Positions 17,481 to 26,656 of a stretch of 64,000 nucleotides of DNA are shown in pieces. Below the pieces are notes generated by a model, which was not told where the DNA came from, searched no databases, and saw only the letters and a program-made list of their open reading frames with translations. The stretch comes from Leptolyngbyaceae cyanobacterium M33_DOE_097 (GTDB taxonomy: Bacteria; Cyanobacteriota; Cyanobacteriia; Leptolyngbyales; Leptolyngbyaceae): the NCBI GenBank assembly GCA_015296075.1, contig DVDV01000016.1:43756-107755 (forward strand), written 5' to 3'. Position 1 is the first letter of the stretch. Every line of letters begins with the position of its first letter. The translations under genes and the position numbers were made by a program.

Positions 17481-18251
17481 CTACCGCCCAACAATCCGAG
17501 CAGAGGCTGGCAGAGGTGGCTTGCGATTGGGGTTTGGCACATCCCGCATAGGCGACTGCGGCGCAGAAAGCATTTCCAGATTAAACCGATAGCCCACGTT
17601 ACGCACCGTTTGAATCAAGCTAGGTTGACGTGGATCCATCTCAACTTTCTTACGCAGCGACAACACGTGTGTATCGACCGTGCGCGGATTATCGATCGCA
17701 TCTGGCCAAGCCCGACGCAACAACTCTGAGCGACTGAGCGGCGAACCTGCGGCTTGCGCTAAGACGTAGAGCAGACTAAATTCTTGCGGAGTCAGGTCAA
17801 TCAAATCACCCTTAAATCGAACTCGACGCTGCACCAGGTCAATCTGCAAGTCACCAAAGTCGAGCGAAGCAGGTGGAGCCGCCGATTGTCTGCGCCGCAA
17901 CAATGCCTCAACCCGTGCTAAAAACTCCTGCATACCAAAGGGCTTCGAGAGATAGTCATCAGCCCCGGCTCGTAACCCAGCTACAACATCCGCTTCGGTC
18001 GTGCGAGCTGAAAGAATTAGAATTAGAGTCGATTGGTGTTGATGCAACCAACGGCAAAATTCAATCCCATCACCATCTGGCAGGTCAGAGTCAAGAATCA
18101 CCAACGCTGGCTGCCGACTCTGAAACACCTCACGCGCTTGACGTAAATCTGCCGATTGACAAATCCAATATCCAACCTGCTGTAGATGCCAACCGAGTAG
18201 CGATCGCAAGTGGGGATTGCCCTCAATAATTTGAATACAAGCTGCTACCAC
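17481..18251 (-). CDS. OmpR/PhoB-family response regulator, orphan
   Basis: 256 residues: receiver domain (about 1-120) and winged-helix DNA-binding domain (about 130-228) with LTPQEFSLLYVLAQ, SRSELLRRAWP and VGYRF, plus a Pro-rich tail of about 28 residues. The phosphoacceptor Asp lies in VILDSDLPDGDG, the switch Ser in LILSAR and the Lys in LSKPFG. The N-terminal acidic pair, normally DD or ED, reads EG, so one magnesium ligand is absent. The start is GTG at 18251; there is no ATG nearby. No histidine kinase is adjacent. Its targets are unknown. Confidence 0.85.
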   Translation of the reverse strand: MVAACIQIIEGNPHLRSLLGWHLQQVGYWICQSADLRQAREVFQSRQPALVILDSDLPDGDGIEFCRWLHQHQSTLILILSARTTEADVVAGLRAGADDYLSKPFGMQEFLARVEALLRRRQSAAPPASLDFGDLQIDLVQRRVRFKGDLIDLTPQEFSLLYVLAQAAGSPLSRSELLRRAWPDAIDNPRTVDTHVLSLRKKVEMDPRQPSLIQTVRNVGYRFNLEMLSAPQSPMRDVPNPNRKPPLPASARIVGR

Positions 18252-18604
18252 CAGACCAGGGTTTTGCGTTAGGTTTGCGCTATCAAACTTAACAGACTCT
18301 TTATATCGGGATTGTAATGATAGCTACCCCTGACCGATCGCGATCGTCGTCGCGTTTAATCTCAGATAGGGGAAAACTATTCTGAAAAGCAGAGAAAAGA
18401 TTCTGCCAGAAGAAAGAACTTTCGTAACTTGGCCAACTCATCACCTGTTGCTTCATCACTAAAGTTAGAATGGAGTAAGGTTATAGATTAAACGTCTTCG
18501 CTGACCGTACTGAACTTCGGTTCACTATCGTTGCGCAGTTTTACTTATAAGCCTCGGCTTATACTGACTGATTCCTTCACACTACTTTCAACCACCAAAA
18601 CACC
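18252..18604. other. Divergent intergenic region, response regulator / DUF6761 gene
   Basis: About 350 bases upstream of two divergent genes. It contains overlapping GATCG/HIP1-like palindromes near 18335-18355 but no clear promoter consensus, RNA gene or repeat. Confidence 0.4.
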
Positions 18605-18850
18605 ATGCTTCAAGATACTCTCACCATTCGTTACTATCAGCGCATCAGTGATGCCTTGGTAGAGCTTTGGAACCGGGGGTATCGGTTCGACGACTTACGA
18701 ATGTACATTGACGGCTACCTTGCAGCGATGCGCCATTCTAACAGCCTCGAGCCTTACCTAATCCACCGCTTAGAAGAAGAAGTCACACGTTTTCTGTATG
18801 ACTCCTCTAATTTTGAGCCAACCCCCCAATCTGAGCCTGATTATCGCTAG
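18605..18850 (+). CDS. DUF6761 family protein, conserved in cyanobacteria
   Basis: 81 residues, soluble and acidic. The sequence, with YYQRISDALVELWNRGYR(F/Y)DD near the start and LEPYLIHRLEEE before RFLYDSSNFE, matches a small family I know only from cyanobacteria, listed as DUF6761. It is mostly helical and of unknown function. ATG at 18605. A hairpin terminator lies 27 bases after the stop, so it is probably a single-gene transcript. Confidence 0.8.
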   Translation: MLQDTLTIRYYQRISDALVELWNRGYRFDDLRMYIDGYLAAMRHSNSLEPYLIHRLEEEVTRFLYDSSNFEPTPQSEPDYR

Positions 18851-18877
18851 TTAACCAAATCTCTTTAAAATAAAATC

Positions 18878-18904
18878 GCCAGATTCCCTAGAATCTGGCT
18901 TTTT
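18878..18904 (+). terminator. Rho-independent terminator after the DUF6761 gene
   Basis: GCCAGATTC (18878-18886), loop CCTA, GAATCTGGC (18891-18899), then TTTTT. The stem is a perfect 9 bp. It also lies close to the 3' end of the convergent glutaredoxin gene and may serve both. Confidence 0.88.
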
Positions 18905-18948
18905 CGTGGGTCAAATAACACTAGCTAGTCAGCAAAATACCCGTACCC

Positions 18949-19272
18949 TTAAGAAGCGAGCGCAACCTCAACCATTTGTTGCAACTCCCCACTCTGATAC
19001 AGCTCGATCAAGATGTCAGAGCCACCTACAAACTGACCATCAACATAGACCTGTGGAATCGTCGGCCAGTTTGAGTATTCCTTAATCCCTTGTCGAACTT
19101 CGGGGTCTTCTAACACATCAAACGTATTAAAAGGAACACCCAGAGCATTCAAAATTTGCACAACATTGTTCGAGAAACCACACTGGGGCATTAGTTTGTT
19201 GCCCTTCATAAACACCATGATCTTGTTTGATTTGACCAAGCTGTCAATTTGTTCTTGCGTTTCGGGTTTCAT
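18949..19272 (-). CDS. grxD: Grx4-family monothiol glutaredoxin
   Basis: A CGFS-type glutaredoxin, which carries and transfers [2Fe-2S] clusters rather than acting as a reductase. The protein (107 residues) has [10 protein letters not shown], the cis-Pro region WPTIPQVYV, and GGSDI for glutathione binding. ATG at 19272 follows GAGGCCT and fits the family start better than an in-frame TTG at 19287. It is 48 bases downstream of a bolA gene. Grx4 and BolA proteins form heterodimers sharing a cluster, so the pairing is functional evidence in itself. Confidence 0.93.
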   Translation of the reverse strand: MKPETQEQIDSLVKSNKIMVFMKGNKLMPQCGFSNNVVQILNALGVPFNTFDVLEDPEVRQGIKEYSNWPTIPQVYVDGQFVGGSDILIELYQSGELQQMVEVALAS

Positions 19273-19320
19273 AGGCCTCGTTGTCAATAAAGATTTGCGC
19301 GTTCAAACTCAAAGCAAAAG

Positions 19321-19578
19321 CTAAGCAGACTTCAGTGTTTCCCATGCTTGCGGAGTGTAGGTCTTAAGCGCCAAAGCGTGAATTGCCTCAGTACTCATTG
19401 CCTGTCTAACTGCCGCATACACCAGTTGATGCTGCTGCACCAACCCTTTTCCTTCAAACTGCGAAGAAACAACCGTGACCTGGTAATGATCGCCACCACC
19501 AGTTAAATCTTGCACTTGCACTTGGGCATCGGGCAGTGCTTCCCGAATCATTGTTTCTACCTGGTTAGGACTGACCAT
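19321..19578 (-). CDS. bolA: BolA family protein
   Basis: 85 residues with the class II KH-like fold typical of Bol[26 protein letters not shown] at the start (the DHY region holds the usual ligand His) and HQLVYAAV(R) and [11 protein letters not shown] at the end. BolA proteins partner with CGFS glutaredoxins in iron-sulfur sensing or delivery, and the glutaredoxin gene follows directly. AAGGAGGCTGG precedes the ATG at 19578. Short, IbaG-like type. The physiological role in cyanobacteria is less clear. Confidence 0.92.
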   Translation of the reverse strand: MVSPNQVETMIREALPDAQVQVQDLTGGGDHYQVTVVSSQFEGKGLVQQHQLVYAAVRQAMSTEAIHALALKTYTPQAWETLKSA

Positions 19579-19617
19579 CCAGCCTCCTTAACTACTGGGG
19601 CATCAAGCACTATGGTT

Positions 19618-19785
19618 TTAGTCTACCGCTTCTTTCTCGAAGTCGAAATGAGTTGCGATCGCTTTTATCCTCCGACGATAAAAATTCAACTGAGCTTCGG
19701 GAATTTTCGTCAAGTCAGAAGATTCATTCAACCACACATCCAACACATACCAGTTCTTAACGAGTGGTCGCAGCCGGACTAACAC
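19618..19785 (-). CDS. Possible small protein overlapping the end of the upstream gene
   Basis: An open frame of 55 codons from GTG at 19785, overlapping the last 29 bases of the gene at 19757-20374 in another frame. The protein, with LVKNWYVLDVWLNES and LNFYRRRIKAIATHF, has balanced composition and strand/helix alternation that look coding, unlike typical shadow frames, and 140 bases of it overlap nothing else. No domain recognised and no clear ribosome site beyond translational coupling with the overlapping stop. Low confidence. Confidence 0.35.
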   Translation of the reverse strand: MLVRLRPLVKNWYVLDVWLNESSDLTKIPEAQLNFYRRRIKAIATHFDFEKEAVD

Positions 19786-20374
19786 TGGTAGACTGCCCTG
19801 TGCTGGGGAATTGAGAGTCAACAAAACCCATCTCAAATAGTTGCTGGTAAGCCTTCTTACCAAGTTCACGGGTTGGCTGTTGACTACGAATGATCTGCAC
19901 CAGGAGTGGCACAGCCAACTCAGGCTGGTTTTGAGCGCGGTGTACGAGCGCTAACTGATAGGTTGACTCATCTCGCAATTGTGCGGCTTCTAAAGCCTTA
20001 CGCCGATGCCCATCAGCAATCCGGTTGTCAATCCCCGAAAAGCTGCCAGCCAATTCCTGGTAGAAGTTTGAGAGCTGGTTAAAAACTTGCCGTGCCTCTT
20101 GGAGCTTCTTGGCTGCCAGTGCGTAGTTTTGGGCACTCACCGCTTTGCTGGCTTCGTCCATCAGCCGTTGACCACCCTGCATACTCAGCACACTAGAATC
20201 TTGAGGCGTTGGGCGCACAACGTTTGGGTCATCTGGGCTAATGGGCTGAACCTGCGAAGGGTTGATAGTCTGAGCATGGGTTACAAGCGGCAAAAGCGCG
20301 GCTGAGGCAACCAACAAGGAAGTAGAAACCAAACCAACAACACCGTTTACACGGGAGACACTAGAAGATTCCAT
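19757..20374 (-). CDS. Secreted tetratricopeptide-like hypothetical protein
   Basis: 205 residues. A signal peptide (VVGLVSTSLLVASAALLPLV, cut after THAQ) is followed by a Pro-rich linker and a helical region (about 75-185) with paired helices resembling degenerate TPRs (ALAAKKLQEARQVFNQL, YQLALVHRAQNQPELAVPLL). It probably acts in the periplasm or lumen; function is unknown. ATG at 20374 gives the cleanest signal peptide; in-frame ATGs at 20389 and further upstream are possible. Confidence 0.65.
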   Translation of the reverse strand: MESSSVSRVNGVVGLVSTSLLVASAALLPLVTHAQTINPSQVQPISPDDPNVVRPTPQDSSVLSMQGGQRLMDEASKAVSAQNYALAAKKLQEARQVFNQLSNFYQELAGSFSGIDNRIADGHRRKALEAAQLRDESTYQLALVHRAQNQPELAVPLLVQIIRSQQPTRELGKKAYQQLFEMGFVDSQFPSTGQSTSVSPAATTR

Positions 20375-20687
20375 AGGGCAGCGCTGCATTTTGAAAGGGA
20401 AAAAGACAGGCTCAAGTTTAGACTTGATGACCATAGCGTATCTTAACACCCCAGTTACCTCTTCATGTTGTTGCGGCTAAAGACAAGTAACAGTCGGTTC
20501 AAACGGCATCAGAGAGTGTTACAACACCACAAATATTTACGACTAGACACGAAGTGTTATGACAACAGGTGATCGTTTCTAGCAGTCTCTTTTTAAGATG
20601 ACTGGAAGATAACTGGGGAAGCCGCGATCGCGACTTTAAACCCAAATGACGTTTCACGAGATCCATTTGTTGCAGGAGAACGAGTTG
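20375..20687. other. Divergent intergenic region
   Basis: About 310 bases upstream of the TPR-like gene and the subtilase gene. It has scattered HIP1-like sites and nothing else recognisable. Both promoters should be here. Confidence 0.4.
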
Positions 20688-22784
20688 ATGACGGATCCAT
20701 CTTTGAGTGCAGCCAATGCATCGATGCCAGAAAGCAGCGTTGGGATTGTTTTACAACGCGGGGGCGAAGAACTGTTGGTAGAGAAAGTGCCAGATCGGTT
20801 TGTCATTAGCACCCATGCCCCAGAGCGCCTAAATTCAGTTGTGCAACAGTTGTCTAACCGGGTACAGATCAAAAAATTGCCAACCGATCAAGCCGAAGTG
20901 GTAGTCAATCCCGCCCAACGCGATGCGGCGATGCAGCAGATTCGGCTAGCCCAAGAAATTAAATACGCTGGCCATGTCTACCAATTGCAGGACAATCCCG
21001 GAACTCGCGTTTATGTCACCGACCAAATCACCGTACAGTTTGCTCGAGAGGTCGATGCAGCCGAGATCAGCAGGCTCACCCAACCGTTGGGGTTGCGCCA
21101 ACTCAAGCCCGTCATCGGCATTCCCAATACCTTCGTGTTTGAAGTCACCAGCAACGCCACCGAAAATCCGATTAAGCTAGCCAACCGACTCATGCAACTG
21201 CGCGAGGTACTCACCGCAGAACCCAATATTGCTGTGCGCAGTCAAGACCTGTACCGTCCCCGCGATCCGCTTTACCCTAAGCAGTGGCACCTCAATCACA
21301 CAGGCGGCACCGATCTCGCTAGCAATTCGCACGTGTTTGCCGAAAAAGCCTGGGATATTACCAAAGGGCATCGGGCCGTGGTCGTCGCCGTAGCAGATGA
21401 CTCCGTGGATTTGATGCATCCCGACTTTCAGGGCATTGGCAAGATCGTAGCCCCGCGCGACTTTCGTGACCTCGATTTTTTGCCCGACCCTGAGTTGCCA
21501 GACGACAATCATGGCACCTCTTGTGCCGGGGTTGCGGTTGCCGAAGAGAATGGAGCAGGCACCGTCGGTGTAGCCCCCAACTGCTCACTGATGCCGCTCC
21601 GCACCAGTGGCTACCTGGATGATGAGTCAATTGAAGACCTGTTTAACTGGGCGATTGAAAAAGGGGCCTGGGTCGTCTCCTGTAGTTGGGGGGCCAGTGC
21701 GGTTTACTTTCCCCTATCATTGCGCCAACGAGCCGTGATCACTCGCGCCGCCACTCAAGGACGGCATGGCAAAGGATGTGTAATTGTCTTCGCATCGGGC
21801 AACTCAAATCGGCCTGTGAATGGACGGGTCAACGAACGGGGTTGGCCGAATAATCTTTTCAGTGGCAACACAGCCTGGTTGAGCGGGTTTGCAGCGCATC
21901 CGGATGTAATTTCGGTATCCGCTTCGACCAGTCTCAATAAAAAAGCCGCCTATAGCAATTGGGGCAACGAAATCTCCGTCTGCGCCCCCAGTAACAATGC
22001 CCATCCCGGTGTGGGACTGCAAGCGGTTGGCTATGTTTACACCGCTCCTGAAATCCGCCAACCGATCCGGGGGCTAGGCATTGTCACGAGCGATCGCGTG
22101 GGTAGTGCTGGCTATGACGCTGGTGACATCACCTCAGATTTTGGTGGTACGTCGAGTGCCTGTCCTTTAGTGGCAGGCGTAGCGGCGTTGGTTTTGTCGG
22201 CCAATCCTGAATTGAGTGCCACTGATGTACGACAAATTTTGCAGCAAACCGCCGACAAAATCATTGATACGGACACCGACCCCCAGCTAGGCACCAAAAA
22301 GGGAACCTATGAGGTAGGCGGCCGGAGTGATTGGTTTGGCTATGGCAAAGTCAACGCACTGAGAGCCGTTCAAGCGGCCCAACAGCGACTCACCAGAGCC
22401 GTCCCCGCCGGACGCACAATTCAGCAACAAAACACGAATCCAGTTGTGATTCCTGACTCTGACCTGAATGGGGTATCAAGTGCGATCGCCATCCGTGATA
22501 ACGGCGTTCTGCGCGATATTCAAGTCAAAGTAGACCTGAGCCACAGCTTCCTGGGTGATTTAACAATCAGCCTGGTTGCCCCCTATGGCGACAAAGTTTT
22601 GTTGCAAGGCCGCACGCTGGGACGCAAAATCAACCTGCAAAGCACCTATACTCTCCAGACCACGCCTGTGCTGCGGCGCTTTTTAGGCAAACCCGTCTCC
22701 GGTAATTGGCAACTTGCCATTATCGATCACGCTCTGGGTGACACAGGCACACTCAACACCTGGCAAATCTTTCTGGGGGTTTAG
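20688..22784 (+). CDS. Subtilisin-like serine protease (S8) with C-terminal P-domain
   Basis: 698 residues. The catalytic triad is complete: Asp237 (VAVADDSVD), His275 (DDNHGTSCAG) and Ser489 (GGTSSACPLVAG), with oxyanion Asn in ASGNSN. An N-terminal region of about 190 residues precedes the protease domain; a proprotein-convertase P-domain (about 575-697, DLSHSFLGDLTISL and LGDTGTLNTWQIF) follows. The architecture resembles the calcium-dependent protease PrcA of Anabaena, but no obvious signal peptide is present, so it may be cytoplasmic or leave by a non-Sec route. ATG at 20688 follows GCAGGAGAACGAG; an upstream in-frame ATG at 20646 lacks a site. Confidence 0.9.
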   Translation: MTDPSLSAANASMPESSVGIVLQRGGEELLVEKVPDRFVISTHAPERLNSVVQQLSNRVQIKKLPTDQAEVVVNPAQRDAAMQQIRLAQEIKYAGHVYQLQDNPGTRVYVTDQITVQFAREVDAAEISRLTQPLGLRQLKPVIGIPNTFVFEVTSNATENPIKLANRLMQLREVLTAEPNIAVRSQDLYRPRDPLYPKQWHLNHTGGTDLASNSHVFAEKAWDITKGHRAVVVAVADDSVDLMHPDFQGIGKIVAPRDFRDLDFLPDPELPDDNHGTSCAGVAVAEENGAGTVGVAPNCSLMPLRTSGYLDDESIEDLFNWAIEKGAWVVSCSWGASAVYFPLSLRQRAVITRAATQGRHGKGCVIVFASGNSNRPVNGRVNERGWPNNLFSGNTAWLSGFAAHPDVISVSASTSLNKKAAYSNWGNEISVCAPSNNAHPGVGLQAVGYVYTAPEIRQPIRGLGIVTSDRVGSAGYDAGDITSDFGGTSSACPLVAGVAALVLSANPELSATDVRQILQQTADKIIDTDTDPQLGTKKGTYEVGGRSDWFGYGKVNALRAVQAAQQRLTRAVPAGRTIQQQNTNPVVIPDSDLNGVSSAIAIRDNGVLRDIQVKVDLSHSFLGDLTISLVAPYGDKVLLQGRTLGRKINLQSTYTLQTTPVLRRFLGKPVSGNWQLAIIDHALGDTGTLNTWQIFLGV

Positions 22785-22919
22785 CGTGGCTAATCCGTAC
22801 AATCCAGCAGGGGTTTGATGTTGGGTAGGGGCTGGTTTTGCCATTCAATCCATTGCAGGATGCAGATGGGTCTGCTAAACCCGCCCGTACAGTTTGTGGA
22901 ACCATTGAACTCGCGATCC

Positions 22920-25628
22920 TTAGTAATTTGTGCCACCAAACGCGATTTGGAAAATTCCCCAAATGGCGGCAATACTGGCGACCAGCGTTGACCAGATCGG
23001 GTGCTGACAATTAACCGTCTGATTGCCAGCCCTAATCGTTTCAACATCGATCCACGGCACCGCCCCACGCCGAAACCAACCCGACACCGACACCTCTTGA
23101 TTGAGCAAAGCCGTAAAGCGTTGCCAGTTAAGCAAATTACCGATTGGGCCAGCCGCGTGTAAGACATGCAGACGAACGATGCCGCTTTCTGTTTGCAGCA
23201 ACCAATCCTGGCTTAAAAAGTTGCTGGCACCCGATCGCCCTATCAAATGCCCCGTTACATAAACCGGATCGGCGTCAATCGGTAATGCCTCTGGATCGTT
23301 AAGCAACGTTTTTAAGCGAATCGCCCCTTCACCTGATCGCGATCGCCCAAACGCAGGAATGTTAGGGAAAAAAGGATTGACCCGCAGGAAAATTCCAGAG
23401 CTAAACCCAATTAGAGGCAACCCATAGCGAACGGTCGCATCATTCTGCAACCAGGCCAACCAGGAGATATTAAAACCACCGCCGACATAGCCCAGCCACG
23501 AAAGCAAATGTACCAACGCCAAGCCAAAGACTAAGCCAAAAAAGGGTGCCCCTTGCACCAATAACCGTCGCCATTGCGCCCCCGTCAGCACAGCTTTCGA
23601 CTGATAAGGCAAGCGAGGATTTTTGAAATCAAGCTCCGTATCTAGTTTCCAATATTGGGCATAGAGCGCTAGTAGACGCAGGCGATCGCCCACCGGAGGG
23701 TGCGACTCATTCAGCACCAACCAGTTGCGGTAAGGGTTCGTCCAATCCCATTCTACAAAGGGCTGCAACGGTGCCAGCGGATACACACTCCCCAAACTGA
23801 CGGCCTGTTTGTGCCCCACGGGCGGCAGCAGGTCAAACCCTTCCAGAAGATAGGGCGTTTTGCCTTCGGCTTGCACGACTGCGGCTGTGCCAATTGCATA
23901 CTTGAGTAAGGCGCGCGTCAAACCATTGGGGTTGCCAGTCAACTCAGCCGCCACACGATCGCTATAGTAGGTGCGTTGCCGCGCTAGCCAGAGCGGAATG
24001 TAGCGAAACAAGCGATACACACCATAGGCGAGTGCTGCCACCAAAACGGCCAGATCACGCAATGCCGCATCAAGCCCACGATAGGCTCCGGCGATCGGTT
24101 GCGATCGTCTTTGGCGAGCATTGCCACTTAAGTGAGCATTCAGCTTGGCCAGCCAGGGAACTCGATTGGTCTGCGCCATCATCTGCTCAAGCAGCGGCCC
24201 AATCTGCCGATTTCCCCACTCTGCGGTGAACAAATAAATTGTGTAGGGAACTTGCAGAACCAGCATTGCGAATGACAACAGCGGCACCGTCCGATAGCTG
24301 ATCTGCCCGACTTCGTTGGCCAACAACGTAATAATCTCGTCTTCTGCGAGTTGGTCTAACAATCCCTGGCTTACAACCGTCCGAGTAAAGCGGGGCAGAC
24401 AGCCATAGCTCATGATAAAAGGCGCTTGAGTCGGTAACACCCCCAACGCTGGCGTGGGAATCTTGCGCTTGCGGCAGAAACTTTGGAGCGATCGCCCGAT
24501 TTCAGCCCGTTCACGGCTCAATGCTTGTAAGGGTAAGGGCTGCATGCCATAAACCAACCAGAGCAAACCATCAAGTAGCCAACGCGAAGCAACAAAACCA
24601 ACTGCCAGCACACTCGTGATTAAAAGCGTCGGACGGTTCGCAATTTCGTAGGAATAGTTTATGAACGGAACCTGAGCCAGTAGAACATTAAAGAGATTGG
24701 GAATTTGATAGATCAGCTCTCGCACGATCGCAAAGAGGGCGATCGCCGTGACCAACTGCAGCAAAAATAAACGCGCCCCATTAACTCGCCCAGCCACAAA
24801 TTCCCATAGCAGCAGTAGAAAAATGACAAACTCAGCAGCGGGGTGCGCCAGGGGCAGGGTTGTAAATCCCAGTGGCACCTCGGTTACGGGAATGATGCGT
24901 AGAAACACCCACAAGAGCGCCAGCGCAATCAGTCCCTGAGTTGGGGCTGAAGGTTTTGCTGCCCGCAACGGTTGCCAGCGTTGCGCCCGACCAGCTTGCT
25001 TCCACTGGGGCTGGTAGTTGACATCAGGGGTTGCAGTAGAAGCCACCCACTCAGACTCCGCCACTCCTCGCTCGGTCGTCTCTGGCAGCATCACGGCTGA
25101 GTTTTGGGCGACGGTTGCAGGAGCATCTACCGGAGTCGTTTGGCCCACTGCTTCAAAGGGGACAAAGCCTGTATTAGCCTCAGTTTCAAAGCCCGACTCA
25201 GCGCGATCGCCCGCGATCTCTGGCAGCCATTCGGCGGGATCTCCCTCTAAGGGCACAAACCCCGACTGATCCGACGCAGGAATGTAGGTTGTTGCAACCG
25301 GAGTTCCCCCTCCAGCTTGCTGACAGGCTCGCTTCGCGACGCCAGCCTCGGTGCGACGTGCCCATGCTTGCACCTCTGGATCGGGATACTGACCCAATAA
25401 CTGACATAACTCAAGCGATTTTTGCCATTCACCCTGCCGCGCATAAGCAACAGTTAAACCCATCTGTGCCTTTACATACAGTGGGTGATTGGTCGGCAAT
25501 GTGGCAGCTTGTTGCAGCAGAGCGATCGCGCGCCCATAATCTCCTTGCTTATAAGCTGCAAGACCCGCTTCTGTATTCGCGATCGCGGCCTGACTTGGGG
25601 TAGATGACGACTCGGGAACAGGAGGCAT
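22920..25628 (-). CDS. M48-type membrane protein with TPR N-terminus, zinc ligands lost
   Basis: 902 residues. An N-terminal TPR-like region (about 15-85) is followed by a low-complexity linker, a block of TM helices (about 210-350), an HtpX/M48-like domain (about 370-640), and more TM segments near 690-730 and the C-terminus. Where M48 proteases have HExxH, this protein reads NEVGQ (residues 438-442): Glu439 is kept but both histidines are replaced. The third ligand, normally Glu in (R)EYYxDR, is Thr553. The flanking motifs AEDEI and AELTGNPNGL are intact. It should therefore not bind catalytic zinc and is probably a pseudoprotease. ATG at 25628 follows CAGGAGTTCTATCT; an in-frame TTG at 25685 is less likely. 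Confidence 0.8.
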   Translation of the reverse strand: MPPVPESSSTPSQAAIANTEAGLAAYKQGDYGRAIALLQQAATLPTNHPLYVKAQMGLTVAYARQGEWQKSLELCQLLGQYPDPEVQAWARRTEAGVAKRACQQAGGGTPVATTYIPASDQSGFVPLEGDPAEWLPEIAGDRAESGFETEANTGFVPFEAVGQTTPVDAPATVAQNSAVMLPETTERGVAESEWVASTATPDVNYQPQWKQAGRAQRWQPLRAAKPSAPTQGLIALALLWVFLRIIPVTEVPLGFTTLPLAHPAAEFVIFLLLLWEFVAGRVNGARLFLLQLVTAIALFAIVRELIYQIPNLFNVLLAQVPFINYSYEIANRPTLLITSVLAVGFVASRWLLDGLLWLVYGMQPLPLQALSRERAEIGRSLQSFCRKRKIPTPALGVLPTQAPFIMSYGCLPRFTRTVVSQGLLDQLAEDEIITLLANEVGQISYRTVPLLSFAMLVLQVPYTIYLFTAEWGNRQIGPLLEQMMAQTNRVPWLAKLNAHLSGNARQRRSQPIAGAYRGLDAALRDLAVLVAALAYGVYRLFRYIPLWLARQRTYYSDRVAAELTGNPNGLTRALLKYAIGTAAVVQAEGKTPYLLEGFDLLPPVGHKQAVSLGSVYPLAPLQPFVEWDWTNPYRNWLVLNESHPPVGDRLRLLALYAQYWKLDTELDFKNPRLPYQSKAVLTGAQWRRLLVQGAPFFGLVFGLALVHLLSWLGYVGGGFNISWLAWLQNDATVRYGLPLIGFSSGIFLRVNPFFPNIPAFGRSRSGEGAIRLKTLLNDPEALPIDADPVYVTGHLIGRSGASNFLSQDWLLQTESGIVRLHVLHAAGPIGNLLNWQRFTALLNQEVSVSGWFRRGAVPWIDVETIRAGNQTVNCQHPIWSTLVASIAAIWGIFQIAFGGTNY

Positions 25629-25844
25629 AGATAGAACTCCTGACTGGCTAGTAAAAGACTCTATCAGTGTAGACAACGAAAGCAACTAAATCGCACATTC
25701 GATAGATGTTGTCTCATTGCTAACTTTGTATTCTATTTTGAAATGTTTTCTTTGCTACTTGCTCAAGTGCGGTTAGAATAACGAATCTATCATTCTGAAA
25801 CTTTCAAACAAGTCCCTAAAAGGCTGAAATGGAAGCAATAAAAA

Positions 25845-25866
25845 GCCTCCTAAAAACATAGGAGGC
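25845..25866 (-). terminator. Rho-independent terminator after the DUF3155 gene
   Basis: On the minus strand, GCCTCCTA / TAGGAGGC (25859-25866 with 25845-25852) form a perfect 8-bp stem with a 6-base loop, followed by TTTTTAT. It lies about 85 bases after the stop of the gene at 25952. Confidence 0.85.
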
Positions 25867-25951
25867 CAAACTTCTAGCCAATCAAAAAATTCATTCCTTC
25901 AAAGCCCAACTTTCATCATTGAGCCATGAATCTTCTGAGTTAATAATGAGA

Positions 25952-26263
25952 CTAACCAACAACCACTGGCAGTTCATCGACTTCGTCTTCAGACAATCGC
26001 AAACTGGGAAATAGAAAGTGGTTTTCCTCAACATATTGGGCACCAAATAAACCTTTTTCTGCCCAAAAGTAGCGATCTGTTGTGTGTTCGTTGCGTTTTA
26101 CCAACAGCAGCGCGGGAGGAAGAATCCCTTCTGAGTGAATGAATTTACGAGCTGCTGTAACTGGCTTGTCTTCACCGCACTCAATACTGTACTGTGGTAC
26201 AGCCTCTAAAATCCTACGACCTTCCTGCCGACGACGGCTCTTGCGCTTGCGTCTCCTAGCCAA
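25952..26263 (-). CDS. DUF3155 family protein, conserved in cyanobacteria
   Basis: 103 residues. It opens with a very basic stretch (ARRRKRKSRRRQEGRRILE), followed by CGEDKPVTAARKFI, ILPPALLLVKRNEHTTDRY and FWAEKGLFGAQYVEENHFLF, which I recognise as the DUF3155 family of cyanobacteria. The function is unknown; the basic N-terminus suggests nucleic acid or ribosome binding. The start is inferred as TTG at 26263, directly before ARRRKRK and after AAGGGGGGATTGGGCT; an in-frame TTG at 26290 would add nine residues not typical of the family. Confidence 0.78.
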   Translation of the reverse strand: MARRRKRKSRRRQEGRRILEAVPQYSIECGEDKPVTAARKFIHSEGILPPALLLVKRNEHTTDRYFWAEKGLFGAQYVEENHFLFPSLRLSEDEVDELPVVVG

Positions 26264-26656
26264 AGCCCAATCCCCCCTTTGCCGATACAAGTGTAATGTT
26301 AGCTACAAAATACAGGGCAAGTATATCGGCTTAACGATAAAATTTCAACTTCTTTTAATCCATCGATACAAATGTAAAATTTTGTAAAAGAAATGTTTAA
26401 TATTCTTCCAGTAAATTTAATTCTACGTTACCTTCCCCTGCTTGCTTAGAGGCATATCACTGGCTCGGCAAGCAGATATTTAGAAAATATGAAGTTTTAA
26501 ATCCTTTCCTTTCTTGATCTTTTTTCAGATCTTCTGTCCGTTGTTTAGAAGTCAGGAGCGATCGCGCTCGTTTGCATTCCTTTTCTCCCTTTTCGCTAGA
26601 ATTTTAAGAATTATGGTTTTTGTTAATCTTCAGTCGCTTGCTCCCAAGCTGGTTGT
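26264..26656. other. AT-rich divergent intergenic region
   Basis: About 390 bases, strongly AT-rich, between the DUF3155 gene and the histidine kinase gene. One HIP1 site lies at about 26557-26566. No RNA gene or repeat is recognised. Confidence 0.4.
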
